From: Streptomyces sp. NBC_00271
GTDB lineage: Bacteria > Actinomycetota > Actinomycetes > Streptomycetales > Streptomycetaceae
Direction: 5' to 3'
Length of the DNA: 64,000 bases
Assembly: GCF_036178845.1 (NCBI RefSeq)
Contig: NZ_CP108070.1
Location: forward strand, 9,114,001-9,178,000
Positions 17,173 through 25,667 of this stretch are shown in pieces. The notes below the pieces were generated by a model. That model ran no database searches, was not told the origin of the DNA, and saw nothing but the letters and a program-made list of their open reading frames with translations. The position numbers and the translations under genes were made by a program. Every line of letters begins with the position of its first letter. Position 1 is the first letter of the stretch.

Positions 17173-18084
17173 TCAGCTGCCGAGGTGCCGTCGAAGCCAC
17201 TGACCCATCTGCTCGATCGCCCGATCCACCTCGGGCACGCGCCCCGCGCCCAGGATGAACGAGTGCTGCCCCTCGGGCAGCGGACGGACCTCGGAGAGGA
17301 TCTTGAAGTCGGCGAGTCGGCGGCCGAAGCCGGCGCCCTCGCCGGCAAGCGCCTCGTACTCGCCGTAGTGGAGGGCCGTGGGCGGCAGGCCGGTCAGGTC
17401 GGCGTTCACGATGCTGATGTTGGGGTCGGTGAAGTCCACGCCGGGGTCCTGCAGCCAAGCCGCTCGGAACTGCTCGAGGATGTTCCGGCTGAGCATCTTG
17501 TCGAGTTCCTCGTTCTCGTCCACCTTCGGGTTGCTGATGGTGAGGTCGGTCCACGGCGAGATGCTGACGATCGCCCCGGGGGCTGCCTCGCCCTTGGCGA
17601 GCAGGCGCAGCGGCAGCGCGACCGCGAGGGTGCCTCCGATGGAGTGGCCGGTGCTGCCGATGTTGCGCGGCTCGTAGCCCTGCGCGAGCAGCCAGCGGTA
17701 GGCGGTCTCGGCGTCGTCGATCTGCGCCGGGTGGGGGTGCTCGGGGGCCAGGCGGAAGCCCACGACGAGCGAGCGGGCTCCGGCCGCCTTGGCGATGTGG
17801 CCGGCGGCCTTGCGGTCCGATGAGATCGAGGCGGCGACCGATCCGCCGAAATGGAAGTGGAGCAGCGCCTTGTCAGGGTCGGAGTCCTCAGGGATGACCC
17901 ACAGGGCGGGGACGCCGTCCGCGTCCACGTCGGCGTAGGTGACGCCTTCCGGCTCGGTCGATGCCGAAGCATGTGTGTCGACGATGTCGCGGACGACGGC
18001 CAGATCGAGGCCCGGTGTCGATGCCTTCGCGCGTACGCTTTCGAGGAACTGCGCGAACTGCTGTGCTTCCGTGCTGATTCCCAT
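17173..18084 (-). CDS. Alpha/beta hydrolase (HSL-like esterase)
   Basis: A 303-aa cytoplasmic hydrolase of the hormone-sensitive-lipase branch. The oxyanion motif is HFHFGG (variant of HGGG, about residue 97), the nucleophile elbow is GHSIGG (about 148), FRLAPEHPHPA is the conserved arm, and the acid and His lie in DPNISIVNADLTGLPPT and GQHSF. No signal peptide. Same strand and tight spacing with the reductase downstream and SDR upstream. Confidence 0.88.
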   Translation of the reverse strand: MGISTEAQQFAQFLESVRAKASTPGLDLAVVRDIVDTHASASTEPEGVTYADVDADGVPALWVIPEDSDPDKALLHFHFGGSVAASISSDRKAAGHIAKAAGARSLVVGFRLAPEHPHPAQIDDAETAYRWLLAQGYEPRNIGSTGHSIGGTLAVALPLRLLAKGEAAPGAIVSISPWTDLTISNPKVDENEELDKMLSRNILEQFRAAWLQDPGVDFTDPNISIVNADLTGLPPTALHYGEYEALAGEGAGFGRRLADFKILSEVRPLPEGQHSFILGAGRVPEVDRAIEQMGQWLRRHLGS

Positions 18085-18151
18085 GGTGATGCTCCTTGTC
18101 AGGTCAGAGGTGAACGCGCCTCGCGCGCAGGTCGATGGGCCGGGTGCGACG

Positions 18152-18967
18152 TCAGCCGGGCATCCGGTTGAATCTGCGGATCTGCTTGTCGAAGATCCCG
18201 GCGGGGACGAGGCGTCGCGCGGTGGTGATGCGTGAGGCGAGAGGTCCGGCGGTGTAGCGCAGCTTCGGCTTCGGGGCGGTGGCTGCCGTGACGATCTCCT
18301 TGGCGACGACGGAGGGGTCGTCGCCGGTCTTCATCGCCGCAGCGACCACTTCGTCGAAGACACGCCGCCGCTCCGCGTACAGCGGCAGCGGGGTGTCGGG
18401 CTGCGCGGCATTGGCATCGAAGGCGGTCCGGGTGTAGCCGGGCTCGACGAGCAGGACGCGGACGCCGTGCTCGCGGACCTCGTGGTCCAGGGACTCGGAG
18501 TAGCCCTCGATGGCGTGCTTCGCGGCGACGTAGAGGGCCATGTAGGGCTGCGGGATGACGCCGAGGACGGACGAGAGGTTGACGATGCGTCCACGGCCCT
18601 GGGCGCGCATGTGCGGCAGGACGGCCTTCGTCATGCGGACGAGACCGAAGAAGTTGAGGTTGAAGAGGCTCTGGGCCTGGGCGACGGAGTTCTCCTCGAC
18701 GGCGCCGGCCGAGCCCAGACCGGCGTTGTTGACGAGGACGTCGATCCGTCCGAACCGTTCGATCACTTCCTGGACGGCGGCGGTGACGGATTCGTCACTG
18801 GTCACGTCGAGGTCGAGGAAGGTCACACCGGCGGGCGGGGTGAGCCCCGAGGTGCTCCGTCCGGTTCCGATCACCTCGAACCCGGCTGCGACGAAGGCGC
18901 GAGCGGTTGTGTTACCGATCCCCGATGACGCCCCCGTCACGAGTGCTACCGGCCGATGAGTCGCCAT
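18152..18967 (-). CDS. Short-chain dehydrogenase/reductase
   Basis: A 271-aa classical SDR. TGASSGIG (about residue 13) binds the cofactor, NNAG is at about 94, the catalytic Ser is in NLSSVLG and the YxxxK pair is YVAAKHA. The C-terminal extension (ASRITTARRLVPAGIFDKQI) is typical of the larger Streptomyces oxidoreductases of this class. AGGGAGAC precedes ATG 18967. First gene of the 18967-15385 cluster, with a strong palindromic operator directly upstream. Confidence 0.92.
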   Translation of the reverse strand: MATHRPVALVTGASSGIGNTTARAFVAAGFEVIGTGRSTSGLTPPAGVTFLDLDVTSDESVTAAVQEVIERFGRIDVLVNNAGLGSAGAVEENSVAQAQSLFNLNFFGLVRMTKAVLPHMRAQGRGRIVNLSSVLGVIPQPYMALYVAAKHAIEGYSESLDHEVREHGVRVLLVEPGYTRTAFDANAAQPDTPLPLYAERRRVFDEVVAAAMKTGDDPSVVAKEIVTAATAPKPKLRYTAGPLASRITTARRLVPAGIFDKQIRRFNRMPG

Positions 18968-18987
18968 GACAGTCTCCCTGCATCATT

Positions 18988-19020
18988 GAATTACGATCGT
19001 TTAGCTTACGATCGTAATTC
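18988..19020. promoter_or_regulatory. Palindromic operator upstream of the SDR cluster
   Basis: GAATTACGATCG (18988-18999) and CGATCGTAATTC (19009-19020) are perfect 12-bp arms with a 9-bp spacer, 20 nt upstream of the SDR start. AT-rich compared with its surroundings, typical of a promoter-overlapping TetR or MarR site. It differs from the TATTGGA repeats near the local tetR. Confidence 0.75.
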
Positions 19021-19149
19021 TATTTCGGGACGGGGCGGATGGCAAGGAGCGGCTCCGGCGACCGCCAGCCGGGAACCTGCGGCTTGGCGCGGGAAGGGAA
19101 AGGAGGCGACGAAGGCGGCGGGCCACCGATACAAGCCAGCAGCGGCGCC

Positions 19150-19480
19150 CGCCGACAGCCGCGCCCCGCGAGGTGTTCCTCGGCAGCCACCTCTACGGCA
19201 GAACCGCGACCTGCTGCGGGAGCCGGTCCCCCGCAGCGACCTCGGCGAGGAGGACTGGCTGCACCTGGCGTACGCCGACAAGACCCCGGTGACCCCAGGT
19301 CGACGGACTGCGCGCCGCCGCTGCCACCACGCCGCAGACAGGCCGGCCCACGTCCGCGGCCACCCTGCCGTCACTGGTGGTGCGCATGCTGGAGCTCGTC
19401 GGCATCGGCCTTGGAGACCGCGTGTTGGAGATCGGCACCGGCACCGGCTGTGCTTTCAGTGCCCGGATGGCGGCTCAGCG
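19150..19480 (+). pseudogene. PCMT-like methyltransferase fragment (RiPP maturation type)
   Basis: Pieces of one protein in three frames: AAPREVFLG near 19155, LLREPVPRSDLGEEDWLHLA near 19210-19270, and [20 protein letters not shown] followed by LEIGTGTG (SAM motif I) up to 19455. The order and spacing match O-methyltransferases related to protein-L-isoaspartate methyltransferase that accompany ATP-grasp peptide maturases. The SAM-binding half after motif I is lost. No ATP-grasp partner is present here. Confidence 0.65.
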
Positions 19481-19561
19481 ACGTTGGTGGGGGTCGGGCT
19501 GGCACAGCGCTCCACTTGGCCATTCGGAGACACGGTCGTCTCGGCCGGCCCCACGGCTGGG

Positions 19562-20017
19562 TCAGCCCGGCTTGACCGCCAGCGTCGCAAAATAGTTCGA
19601 CATGTATTGAGCGGATACGTTGGATTGGTGCGGCGCTTCCGCGAAGCCGGTGAGGACGAATCCCGCGGCGAGTTGCCCGCCGATCTGGTCGGTGAGGGTG
19701 TGGCTGTATTCAAGAGCGGCATCCGCGCCGAACTTCGTGGCGCGTTCCTCGGCGGAGTACTGCGTGACATCGCTGTAGGGCAGCTTGTGCACGACGATCA
19801 GCTCGCCGCGCTCGTCGAGCGCCTCGTGGTCGAACAAGTACACATCAGGGTTGAGGAAGCCCACGAGCAGAGTTCCGCCCGGTCACAGGACGCGGAAACA
19901 CTCACGCCACACCGGTGCCAAGTCCGGTACGAACAGGTTGGAGACCGGATGGAATACGACGTCGAATGTTGCGTCGCCGAAGGCGCTGAGGTCGCGCATG
20001 TCGCCTAGTACTCCAGC
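19562..20017 (-). pseudogene. Class I SAM methyltransferase, truncated with in-frame stop
   Basis: The C-terminal two thirds of a SAM methyltransferase: [38 protein letters not shown], then a TGA (complement of 19883-19885) where an Arg of RPGG is expected, then PGGTLLVGFLNPDVYLFDHE to the end ([12 protein letters not shown]). The SAM-binding motif I part is missing beyond 20017. It is convergent with the methyltransferase fragment upstream and abuts an IS110 relic. Confidence 0.8.
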
Positions 20018-20119
20018 TTTTGATCGCGGTCTTGTGAGTGGCTGGCCTGGCGCAAGACGCCGTGGCGTTAACCGTTCTCGCAGGCCCTGGCATTGAACTC
20101 CGCTACGGGGACGGTGATT

Positions 20120-20318
20120 GCGGAGAACTCTTCCGTACCTGTGCGCGGTTCACCGACGTGAACAGTCGCGAGGAGGTCGGCGAGGAGTCTCCCACGAGGC
20201 GGCCCCGCTCACGGCCCACGCGCGGGCGAAATCGTCCGCTGCCTCAATCGCTACGCGGCCCGCGAGGTCTTCCACCTGGTCAAACAGCTACAGCCAGGAC
20301 CCCGCTCATAGGGGCAGT
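20120..20318 (+). pseudogene. IS110-family transposase relic (internal deletion)
   Basis: A short upstream piece reads ELFRTCAR, as in the old IS110 transposase at 26.4-29.0 kb. The 3' end reads GEIVRCLNRYAAREVFHLVK, then QLQPGPRS and a TAG stop at 20309-20311. The last 70 bp (20249-20318) are identical to 28941-29010. Most of the gene between is deleted. Confidence 0.8.
20249..20318 (+). repeat. 70-bp direct repeat, copy 1 (IS110 right end)
   Basis: Identical to 28941-29010. Both copies cover the transposase C-terminus, its stop codon and seven further bases (GGGCAGT), after which the two loci diverge. That divergence point marks the right end of the IS110 element. Confidence 0.9.
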
Positions 20319-20570
20319 GACAGAAAACGCGCTGCAGGACCCCCGCGAGCTAGTGCCGCATAGGCCAGGGACGCCTTCAAGGGCGACCAGGGAGTCGAAT
20401 GAGGGCCGCTGTTCCGGTGGCCCTCACGACGGAGCGGACGGGGCGGAACTGGGCGCTGCGCACGGATGCCAGCCTTGGCGACCGTCGGTGTGCGGATCCC
20501 GATGGCGACGCACCAGCGCAGACAGGTGGGAGCGCCATGGTTGTTCCACTTCTGCCGTTGACGCTGCGGG
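20319..20570. other. No gene recognised
   Basis: About 250 nt between the IS110 relic and the oxidoreductase fragment, with no motif or repeat that I can support. Confidence 0.4.
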
Positions 20571-20913
20571 TCAGATCGTCAGCACGAGTCGGCCCGGCGA
20601 GGCGCCAGCTTCCGCTTCACGGTGGGCCTCGGCGGCGTGCCCCCAGGGGCAGGACCTCGGCGACGCGGGTGGTAAGGCGGCCGGTCGCCAGCCGTTCCAG
20701 GATCTCCGCAAGCTGTGCGCCGTCAGGTGCACCGCGGACGGCCGCAACCCGGATGGCGCGTTCGGCGGTGGGGAGACGAGCCTGGGAGGCGGAGACGAAG
20801 CAACTGCCCGTTCGCAGTACGGGCAGCAGCGGGTCGCCGATCAGCGCGGCATCGAAGACGCCGTCGATGCCGCCTGGGGTCAGGCGCAGGACGCTGGCGG
20901 CGATGTCGTGCGG
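20571..20913 (-). pseudogene. Quinone/zinc-type oxidoreductase, C-terminal fragment
   Basis: The minus strand encodes LRLTPGGIDGVFDAALIGDP, then FVSASQARLPTAERAIRVAA and LERLATGRLTTRVAEVLPLG. This matches the C-terminal third of NADP-dependent quinone oxidoreductases. A one-base shift after LPLG moves the end (AAEAHREAEAGASPGRLVLT) into the frame ending at 20571. The N-terminal catalytic and Rossmann parts are absent. Confidence 0.75.
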
Positions 20914-21236
20914 TGCACAAGAACGGGCCGCTCCCAGTCCCCTTCCGCGTCCCGCAGTTGGGCAAGGATCCGGTCCGCTGGCGCCTTACGCGTGCCGGTG
21001 GCCTTGGCATGCGTCGGACTCGGCCCAGGCGCGGTCCCATTGCGCAGGGCGTCGCCGATCCAGCCGTACCCGGGCTACCCGCCAGCCCCCAGCACGAACA
21101 CGCACGCATCGGCCCCAGCGGCCGCCCCGACCGCCGACGCCTGCCGAGTCCACCGGGTCTCAGGCCGCCGGCCTCAGGGGGTTTGCCATCCCAGACAGGC
21201 ATCCCAGGCTTCTTTGTTTCTGCAGGTGGTAGGGGG
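20914..21236. other. No gene recognised
   Basis: About 320 nt. A minus-strand stretch (ADRILAQLRDAEGDWERPVL) is protein-like but unassigned. The right end (21200-21256) shares words with 24653-24710: CATCCCAGGC, then TGGGATnGTTCCA. Confidence 0.4.
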
Positions 21237-21313
21237 TGGGATCGTTCCACCGTTGCAGGTTGGGTAGCGGCTGTTGCCTCAGGCCCACGAGGCATCCGAG
21301 GCTATGGCTGTCG

Positions 21314-21400
21314 CACCGGCTGAAGCGGCCGAGAGCCCGGCAGCGCCACGACACCCCGACTCACCCGTCCACTGGGACACCCATCTCTTCGGGAGCCCGG
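21314..21400 (+). repeat. Imperfect direct repeat flanking the DUF4232 gene, copy 1
   Basis: This segment (CACCGGCTGAAG, GCCCGGCAGC, GACACCCC, TGGGACACCCAT in order) recurs with small changes at 22244-22330. The DUF4232 gene lies between the two copies. Confidence 0.6.
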
Positions 21401-21565
21401 GGTGCAGGCGCGGACGCTCAAGGGGGCGCCCGACCGCCTTCGCCCCCGCCAACGCGGTCCGGGAGGAGACGGGGTGGTGCGGCGCCGACAGCCCTGCACC
21501 GTAAGCCGCAGTGCCGGGCCGCAGGCGCGTGCGACCTAACGCCGATCAGAAGGAGGAACACGCAT

Positions 21566-22183
21566 ATGAACATGAAGTCCCTTGCGGGCCGCCGGGTGGC
21601 CGTGGCCGCGGGTCTCGTCCTGGCTCTTGGGTGTGGTGTGTCGGCGCATGCCTCCGCCACCGGGCCAAGGACGATCAGCGGCAAGACCGATGAAGGGGTG
21701 ACGCACCGCTCCGGCGGCAGTGGCGACAAGGGCACCATCGCCGCCTGCTCCCAGGACGTCCTGGGGGTGTCCTCCGTGAAGGAGCCCGCGGACAGCAAGG
21801 AGGCCAGGCACCTCCTCTTGATCGTCCAGAACGCCGGCGACAAGAAGTGCAACCTCTACCGCTACCCTCTCGTGCGGCTTGGCGCCGATGCCCGGACCAC
21901 GGTCCCCGTGATCAAGGAGAGCGACCCGACCCCGGGGGTGCCCGTCACCCTCGCGCCGGGTGAAGAGGCATATGCCGCTCTGCTCGTCAGCGGCGGCGCC
22001 AGGGACGAGTACGAGGCGAAGAGCATCACTCTGAGCCTCCAGGGCCGCAAGCTCGGCAGCAACGCGGGCAAGCCGATCGATGTCCCCATGCCCGCCCCCA
22101 CGTTGTACGCGGACGACGGCCAGCTTGTCACCTACTGGACGACTGCTTCCGGTTTCGCCCTGGATTTCATCATGTCGAAGTGA
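21566..22183 (+). CDS. Secreted DUF4232 protein
   Basis: A 205-aa exported protein. A Sec signal (RRVAVAAGLVLALGCGVSAHA, cleavage after ASA about residue 31) is followed by a short linker and a DUF4232 beta-sandwich: HLLLIVQNAGDKKCNLYRYP, VTLAPGEEAYAALLVSG, then VPMPAPTLYADDGQLVTYW. Cys in IAAC and KKCN could pair. Strong AAGGAGG 10 nt before ATG 21566. DUF4232 proteins are abundant and uncharacterised in actinomycetes. Confidence 0.85.
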   Translation: MNMKSLAGRRVAVAAGLVLALGCGVSAHASATGPRTISGKTDEGVTHRSGGSGDKGTIAACSQDVLGVSSVKEPADSKEARHLLLIVQNAGDKKCNLYRYPLVRLGADARTTVPVIKESDPTPGVPVTLAPGEEAYAALLVSGGARDEYEAKSITLSLQGRKLGSNAGKPIDVPMPAPTLYADDGQLVTYWTTASGFALDFIMSK

Positions 22184-22646
22184 CGGACCTCGATCCGGAC
22201 CTCTTCCCAGCGGCTGACCAGAACGCTCACATGGCCTACTGAACACCGGCTGAAGTCGGCCGATGGCCCGGCAGCACCATGACACCCCACCCACCGTGCA
22301 CCCGCCCCTGGGACACCCATGTCCTCGGGCACCCAGGACGCGGGGTGAGGCCGGTGGGGGTACAGCGAGACACACGTGTGCGTGGTCGGTGGGCGCGCCC
22401 GCCGTCGTGGTCGGCTGAGGTCCAGGCGGGCCCCGGGTTCGCCTGTAGCAAGACCGTCCGCAAGGAGCATTCGCGACGAGTAGCAGAGCTCTGCTGGCCG
22501 GGCCCGGGCGTGACCATCCGCAAGCACCTTCGGTACGTGGGAAGTTTGCGACAGCAGCACACGTCCACCCGGCTTCGCTCCCACCCTGTCATGTCCGTCG
22601 ACACTCACGGACAATCCGAACGAATAGTCGAATTACTGGAGGTTTG
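22184..22646. other. Intergenic with repeat copy 2
   Basis: About 460 nt. The left half holds the second imperfect repeat (22244-22330). The remainder should hold the promoter of the small secreted protein at 22647, but no clear promoter boxes stand out. Confidence 0.45.
22244..22330 (+). repeat. Imperfect direct repeat flanking the DUF4232 gene, copy 2
   Basis: Shares CACCGGCTGAAG, GCCCGGCAGC, GACACCCC and TGGGACACCCAT in order with 21314-21400, about 930 bp upstream. Confidence 0.6.
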
Positions 22647-23024
22647 ATGAAGCCCGTCATACGGAAGGTTGCAAGCTTCGCGGGGGTGAGTGTGGCCGTC
22701 GCGGCCATGTCCATGACCGGTGCATCCGCAGCCCACGCGGAGTCCCCCACCCAGGGCTGCCCGTACCCATACGTCTGCTTCTACGTGGACGGCAATGCCT
22801 TGAACGCGGGCACGCCGCTCTCGAAGTACCGGGACGTCACCAGCGCCTATCAGGCGGTCACGCCCCGGCCGCACTACGGGGTCCTGAACACCCGGAATGA
22901 CGACGTGGTGTATCTGCGGCTCCAGAGCGGGGGCTCAATCTGCCTTGAGCCGAACACCCAAACCGTGTTCACCAACTCCTACAGCGTCAACGGAATAAAG
23001 ATTTCCAGCAGCTCCACGTGCTGA
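22647..23024 (+). CDS. Small secreted Cys-rich protein, I36-like
   Basis: A 125-aa exported protein. The signal peptide ends after a hydrophobic core (GVSVAVAAMSMTGASAAHA). The mature part has CPYPYVCFYVDGN, GTPLSKYRDV and SICLEPN and ends in a Cys, giving four cysteines. This resembles peptidase-inhibitor family I36 and related beta/gamma-crystallin-like proteins of streptomycetes; the inhibitor role is only a family guess. GGAGG lies 5 nt upstream of ATG 22647. Confidence 0.75.
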   Translation: MKPVIRKVASFAGVSVAVAAMSMTGASAAHAESPTQGCPYPYVCFYVDGNALNAGTPLSKYRDVTSAYQAVTPRPHYGVLNTRNDDVVYLRLQSGGSICLEPNTQTVFTNSYSVNGIKISSSSTC

Positions 23025-23298
23025 ATCCGCTGGAATGGCCGGCAGGCGTGCGTGAGCGCGCCCGCCGGGCGACGGGCAGGGCTGCGTGAGGCGCCCCCAG
23101 CGGCCCGGCCAAGCCGTTCGTCAACGGCAAGACCCTCGGAGCAACCCGCACCACAACGGTGCGGCCCCTGGGTCAACCCCGCGGCCGGAGAGATGCACGG
23201 CACCACCTCCCTGCCCGGATCCCATCGTCGGCGGGGACGGCCGGGCCACCGCCCCTGCCGGTCCTGCTGTCGGACGGGCTGTGCGGCCTGTCGCTTCG

Positions 23299-24615
23299 TC
23301 AGTCGCCGGTTTCCGCCTTGTCGTCGTAGGCGGCGGTCATGGGGACCCAGCCAGCGGGGTTGCGGTACCAGTAGTGCGGTAGCCCCTTGATGCTGGTGGT
23401 GCGGAACGGGCGGCCGTGGTCGTCGATGCGCGCCGTGCCGGTCCGGCCCTGTGAGGACCAGTCCAGGTCGAGGTACCAGTCGCAGGTGCAGGACTCGGTG
23501 TGCGCGGAGAGCAGCAGGACCTCCGGCTCCCGCAGGGACACCTGGTAGGGGAAGTCGACCGCGGGCGTCGGCCTGTCCGGGTCGTTGCCGGGCATCGAAC
23601 GGGCCAGGGGTCGGTGAGCGTCGAGGTTCACGGAGAAGTAGCGGGGGACGAGGATGGCGCCGCAGCCTTCATACATGGAGTAGGCGATGCCCCGGCGGGC
23701 GGCGGGGGTGGTGCGGTTGACCACGCGCACATGCAGTGCCTCCAGGACGACGGCGGCGGAGCCGCGTCCCTGCACCGAGATCCGCAGATCGGTGGTGCCG
23801 CCGTGCACCGCCCCCTGGGACGCGGCCCACACCGCGGCGTCCGCCGGGGTCGGCGGCGGCGGGACCTGCTGCGGTGGCTTGGCGATGACGTAGTCATGGG
23901 CGCATTCGCGTTGCCAAAGCTGGGAGTCGGCCGTCCAGGTGAGCGGAGCCGGCGGTGCGACCGTGCCGGCGCTCGCCCGGCTCGTCTGCGGGCTGTCGCC
24001 GCTGTGCGTGGCCGACGTTGAGGGTTTCGGTGTGGTGCGGGCGGAGGCCGACGACTCACCGCCACCGGAGACGGGTCCGGCAGCGGATGTGGTGAGGCCG
24101 GCGAGCGCGACGGCGAGCGAAACCGCCAGCGCTATCGATCGCCCAGGCTGTCGTCGAGGCCGCCCGGCGTGGGGCCGTCGGTCGGCCGCCGAGGCCGGCT
24201 CCGGGCGCGGGTCGGCCGGCAAGGTCGGCTCGGGTGCCTCGTCCGCCGGGCTGCTGTGACTCGCGGATGCGGCCGATGCCGCGGTGCTTGTGGCGTCGTG
24301 GGGCGTCGGTGTCCGCCGGGCATCAGATGAGCGGGACCGTTGCCGTGCGGCGACTGCCAGGATCCACCGGCGGTGCAACTCCACGCGTTCCTCGGGGGAG
24401 GCTCCGCAGAGTGCGGCGAACCGCTCGATCCCGGTGAAGTCCAGGGGAACCGCCTCTCCGGCGCAGTAGCGGTGCAGCGTGGAGGCGTTCATGTCCAGAC
24501 GGCGGGCCAGCGCCGCGTAGCTGCGGTCTGTGCGCTCCTTCAGACGCGTCAGCAGTAGCGCGAACTCCGCCACGTCATCGTGGATTGCATCCATGTGGTC
24601 CGTACTCGCATCCAT
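23299..24615 (-). CDS. Membrane-spanning HTH protein with extracellular domain
   Basis: A 438-aa protein. The N-terminal XRE-type HTH (about 10-70; [20 protein letters not shown]) is followed by a Ser/Ala/Pro-rich cytosolic linker, one transmembrane helix ([20 protein letters not shown], about 165-185), a second low-complexity linker, and a C-terminal outside domain of about 200 residues with [27 protein letters not shown] and [12 protein letters not shown]. The layout suggests signalling from the surface to DNA or a partner. ATG 24615 chosen; ATG 24594 also possible. Divergent from a truncated CoA-transferase gene. Confidence 0.8.
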   Translation of the reverse strand: MDASTDHMDAIHDDVAEFALLLTRLKERTDRSYAALARRLDMNASTLHRYCAGEAVPLDFTGIERFAALCGASPEERVELHRRWILAVAARQRSRSSDARRTPTPHDATSTAASAASASHSSPADEAPEPTLPADPRPEPASAADRRPHAGRPRRQPGRSIALAVSLAVALAGLTTSAAGPVSGGGESSASARTTPKPSTSATHSGDSPQTSRASAGTVAPPAPLTWTADSQLWQRECAHDYVIAKPPQQVPPPPTPADAAVWAASQGAVHGGTTDLRISVQGRGSAAVVLEALHVRVVNRTTPAARRGIAYSMYEGCGAILVPRYFSVNLDAHRPLARSMPGNDPDRPTPAVDFPYQVSLREPEVLLLSAHTESCTCDWYLDLDWSSQGRTGTARIDDHGRPFRTTSIKGLPHYWYRNPAGWVPMTAAYDDKAETGD

Positions 24616-24738
24616 CCGTCGGCCTGTGCAGTCCTGTCCCGATCCGGGGCGGCATCCCAGGCACTCCCCATAGCTGCACGTCAATACGGCTGGGATGGTT
24701 CCAGGGTTGCGCCATCCCTCTCCTCGACGCCTGGCACT

Positions 24739-24782
24739 GAGGTTCCGACTTGTATGGCTACCGCCATACAAGTCGGAACCTC
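24739..24782. promoter_or_regulatory. 20-bp perfect inverted repeat with 4-nt loop
   Basis: Arms GAGGTTCCGACTTGTATGGC (24739-24758) and its exact complement (24763-24782) are separated by TACC. It lies between the HTH gene and the truncated CoA-transferase and abuts the ribosome binding site AAGGAG of the latter. It could be an operator or an RNA hairpin masking that site. Confidence 0.65.
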
Positions 24783-24795
24783 AAGGAGCCACGCC

Positions 24796-25000
24796 ATGAC
24801 CGGGACCGGCCCACTGCGCGGCGTACGGGTCCTGGAACTCGCCAGCCTCGCGCCTGCCCCCTTCGCCTGCACCGTGCTGTCCGACCTCGGAGCCGAAGTC
24901 CTCCGCATCGATCGCACCGATACCCCGGCCCGGGACGGTGCCGCCCAGGTCCCCTTGGCCCGAGGCCGCCGCTCGGCCGCCATCGACCTCACGGCCGTCC
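24796..25000 (+). pseudogene. CaiB/BaiF CoA-transferase (class III), N-terminal fragment
   Basis: ATG 24796 with AAGGAG upstream encodes [33 protein letters not shown] and [13 protein letters not shown]: the first ~70 residues of a family III CoA-transferase/alpha-methylacyl-CoA racemase. Homology stops at about 25000, where an unrelated fragment begins. The frame continues to a stop at 25149 with junk sequence. The catalytic Asp region is lost. Confidence 0.8.
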
Positions 25001-25002
25001 CT

Positions 25003-25222
25003 GGTCGAGAGGAGCGGGAGCGTGGGGCCGACGGTGTGGTGGGACGGGCGGGTGGTGGGGGCCTGGGCGCAACGGGCCGACGGGGAGATCGTGTGGCGGA
25101 TTCCTGGGTGGGGAAGACGTGGGGGGAGAGGCGGAGGCGGAGCGGCTGACGGCATGGCTGGGTGCGACCAGGTGACGCCGGGGTTCCGGACGCTGGTGGA
25201 GAAGGAGTTGTCGGCCGGCTGA
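25003..25222 (+). pseudogene. Winged-helix (AlkZ-like) protein, C-terminal fragment
   Basis: Reads [20 protein letters not shown], then RADGEIVWR in one frame, [20 protein letters not shown] in another, and VTPGFRTLVEKELSAG to a stop at 25222. This is the end of winged-helix DNA-binding proteins related to the AlkZ DNA glycosylase. It is joined directly to the CoA-transferase fragment, marking a deletion junction, and has at least two later frameshifts. Confidence 0.7.
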
Positions 25223-25363
25223 AGGCTGCTTCTCTCCGACTCATCCGCCTGTTCGGTTCGGTCGATCTCCGTACGTCTCTCGTGCCCCACAGCCTTGCGC
25301 AGGGCGACGTACCGTCGAGGACGAACGGGCGCAGTCGGCACGGCTCTTCGAGGAGTACGTCCA

Positions 25364-25667
25364 TGAGCGTGGAACAAGAGGCGAGCAGTCCAGACCGCAT
25401 TCCGAGGATCTCGCGGCCCGAGCTGAACAAGCTCGCCCGCCGGCTCCTCCTTGCCGCCCAGCAGGCAGATAGGCCTGGTCGATGCTCCAGTACGCTCTGG
25501 GCGCGTCCCCGCTGAAGGTGGGGAGCGACTTCACCAAGGTCATGGGTGAGGCGGTGCGCGAGTCCAATGCCATGGAATTGAAGTCCGGCATTGCCCAGTT
25601 GGCGGTCCTGGTCCACCCGGACCCCGTGTTCTCCCTCACCGACCTGGATCACGTGGAGTCGGGGCTG
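25364..25667 (+). pseudogene. Unknown protein gene, frameshifted
   Basis: ATG 25364 gives RISRPELNKLARRLLLAAQQ; after a shift at about 25480 another frame continues LQYALGASPLKVGSDFTKVM, then AMELKSGIAQLAVLVHPDPV and FSLTDLDHVESGLRG. The composition is clearly protein-like but I do not recognise the family. Confidence 0.5.

Noticed and set aside
16085..17554. Extended minus-strand frame giving a 489-aa oxidoreductase
   Set aside because: The extra N-terminal part is antisense-like, Arg/Pro-rich and overlaps the hydrolase gene; the family starts at MADMKAF.
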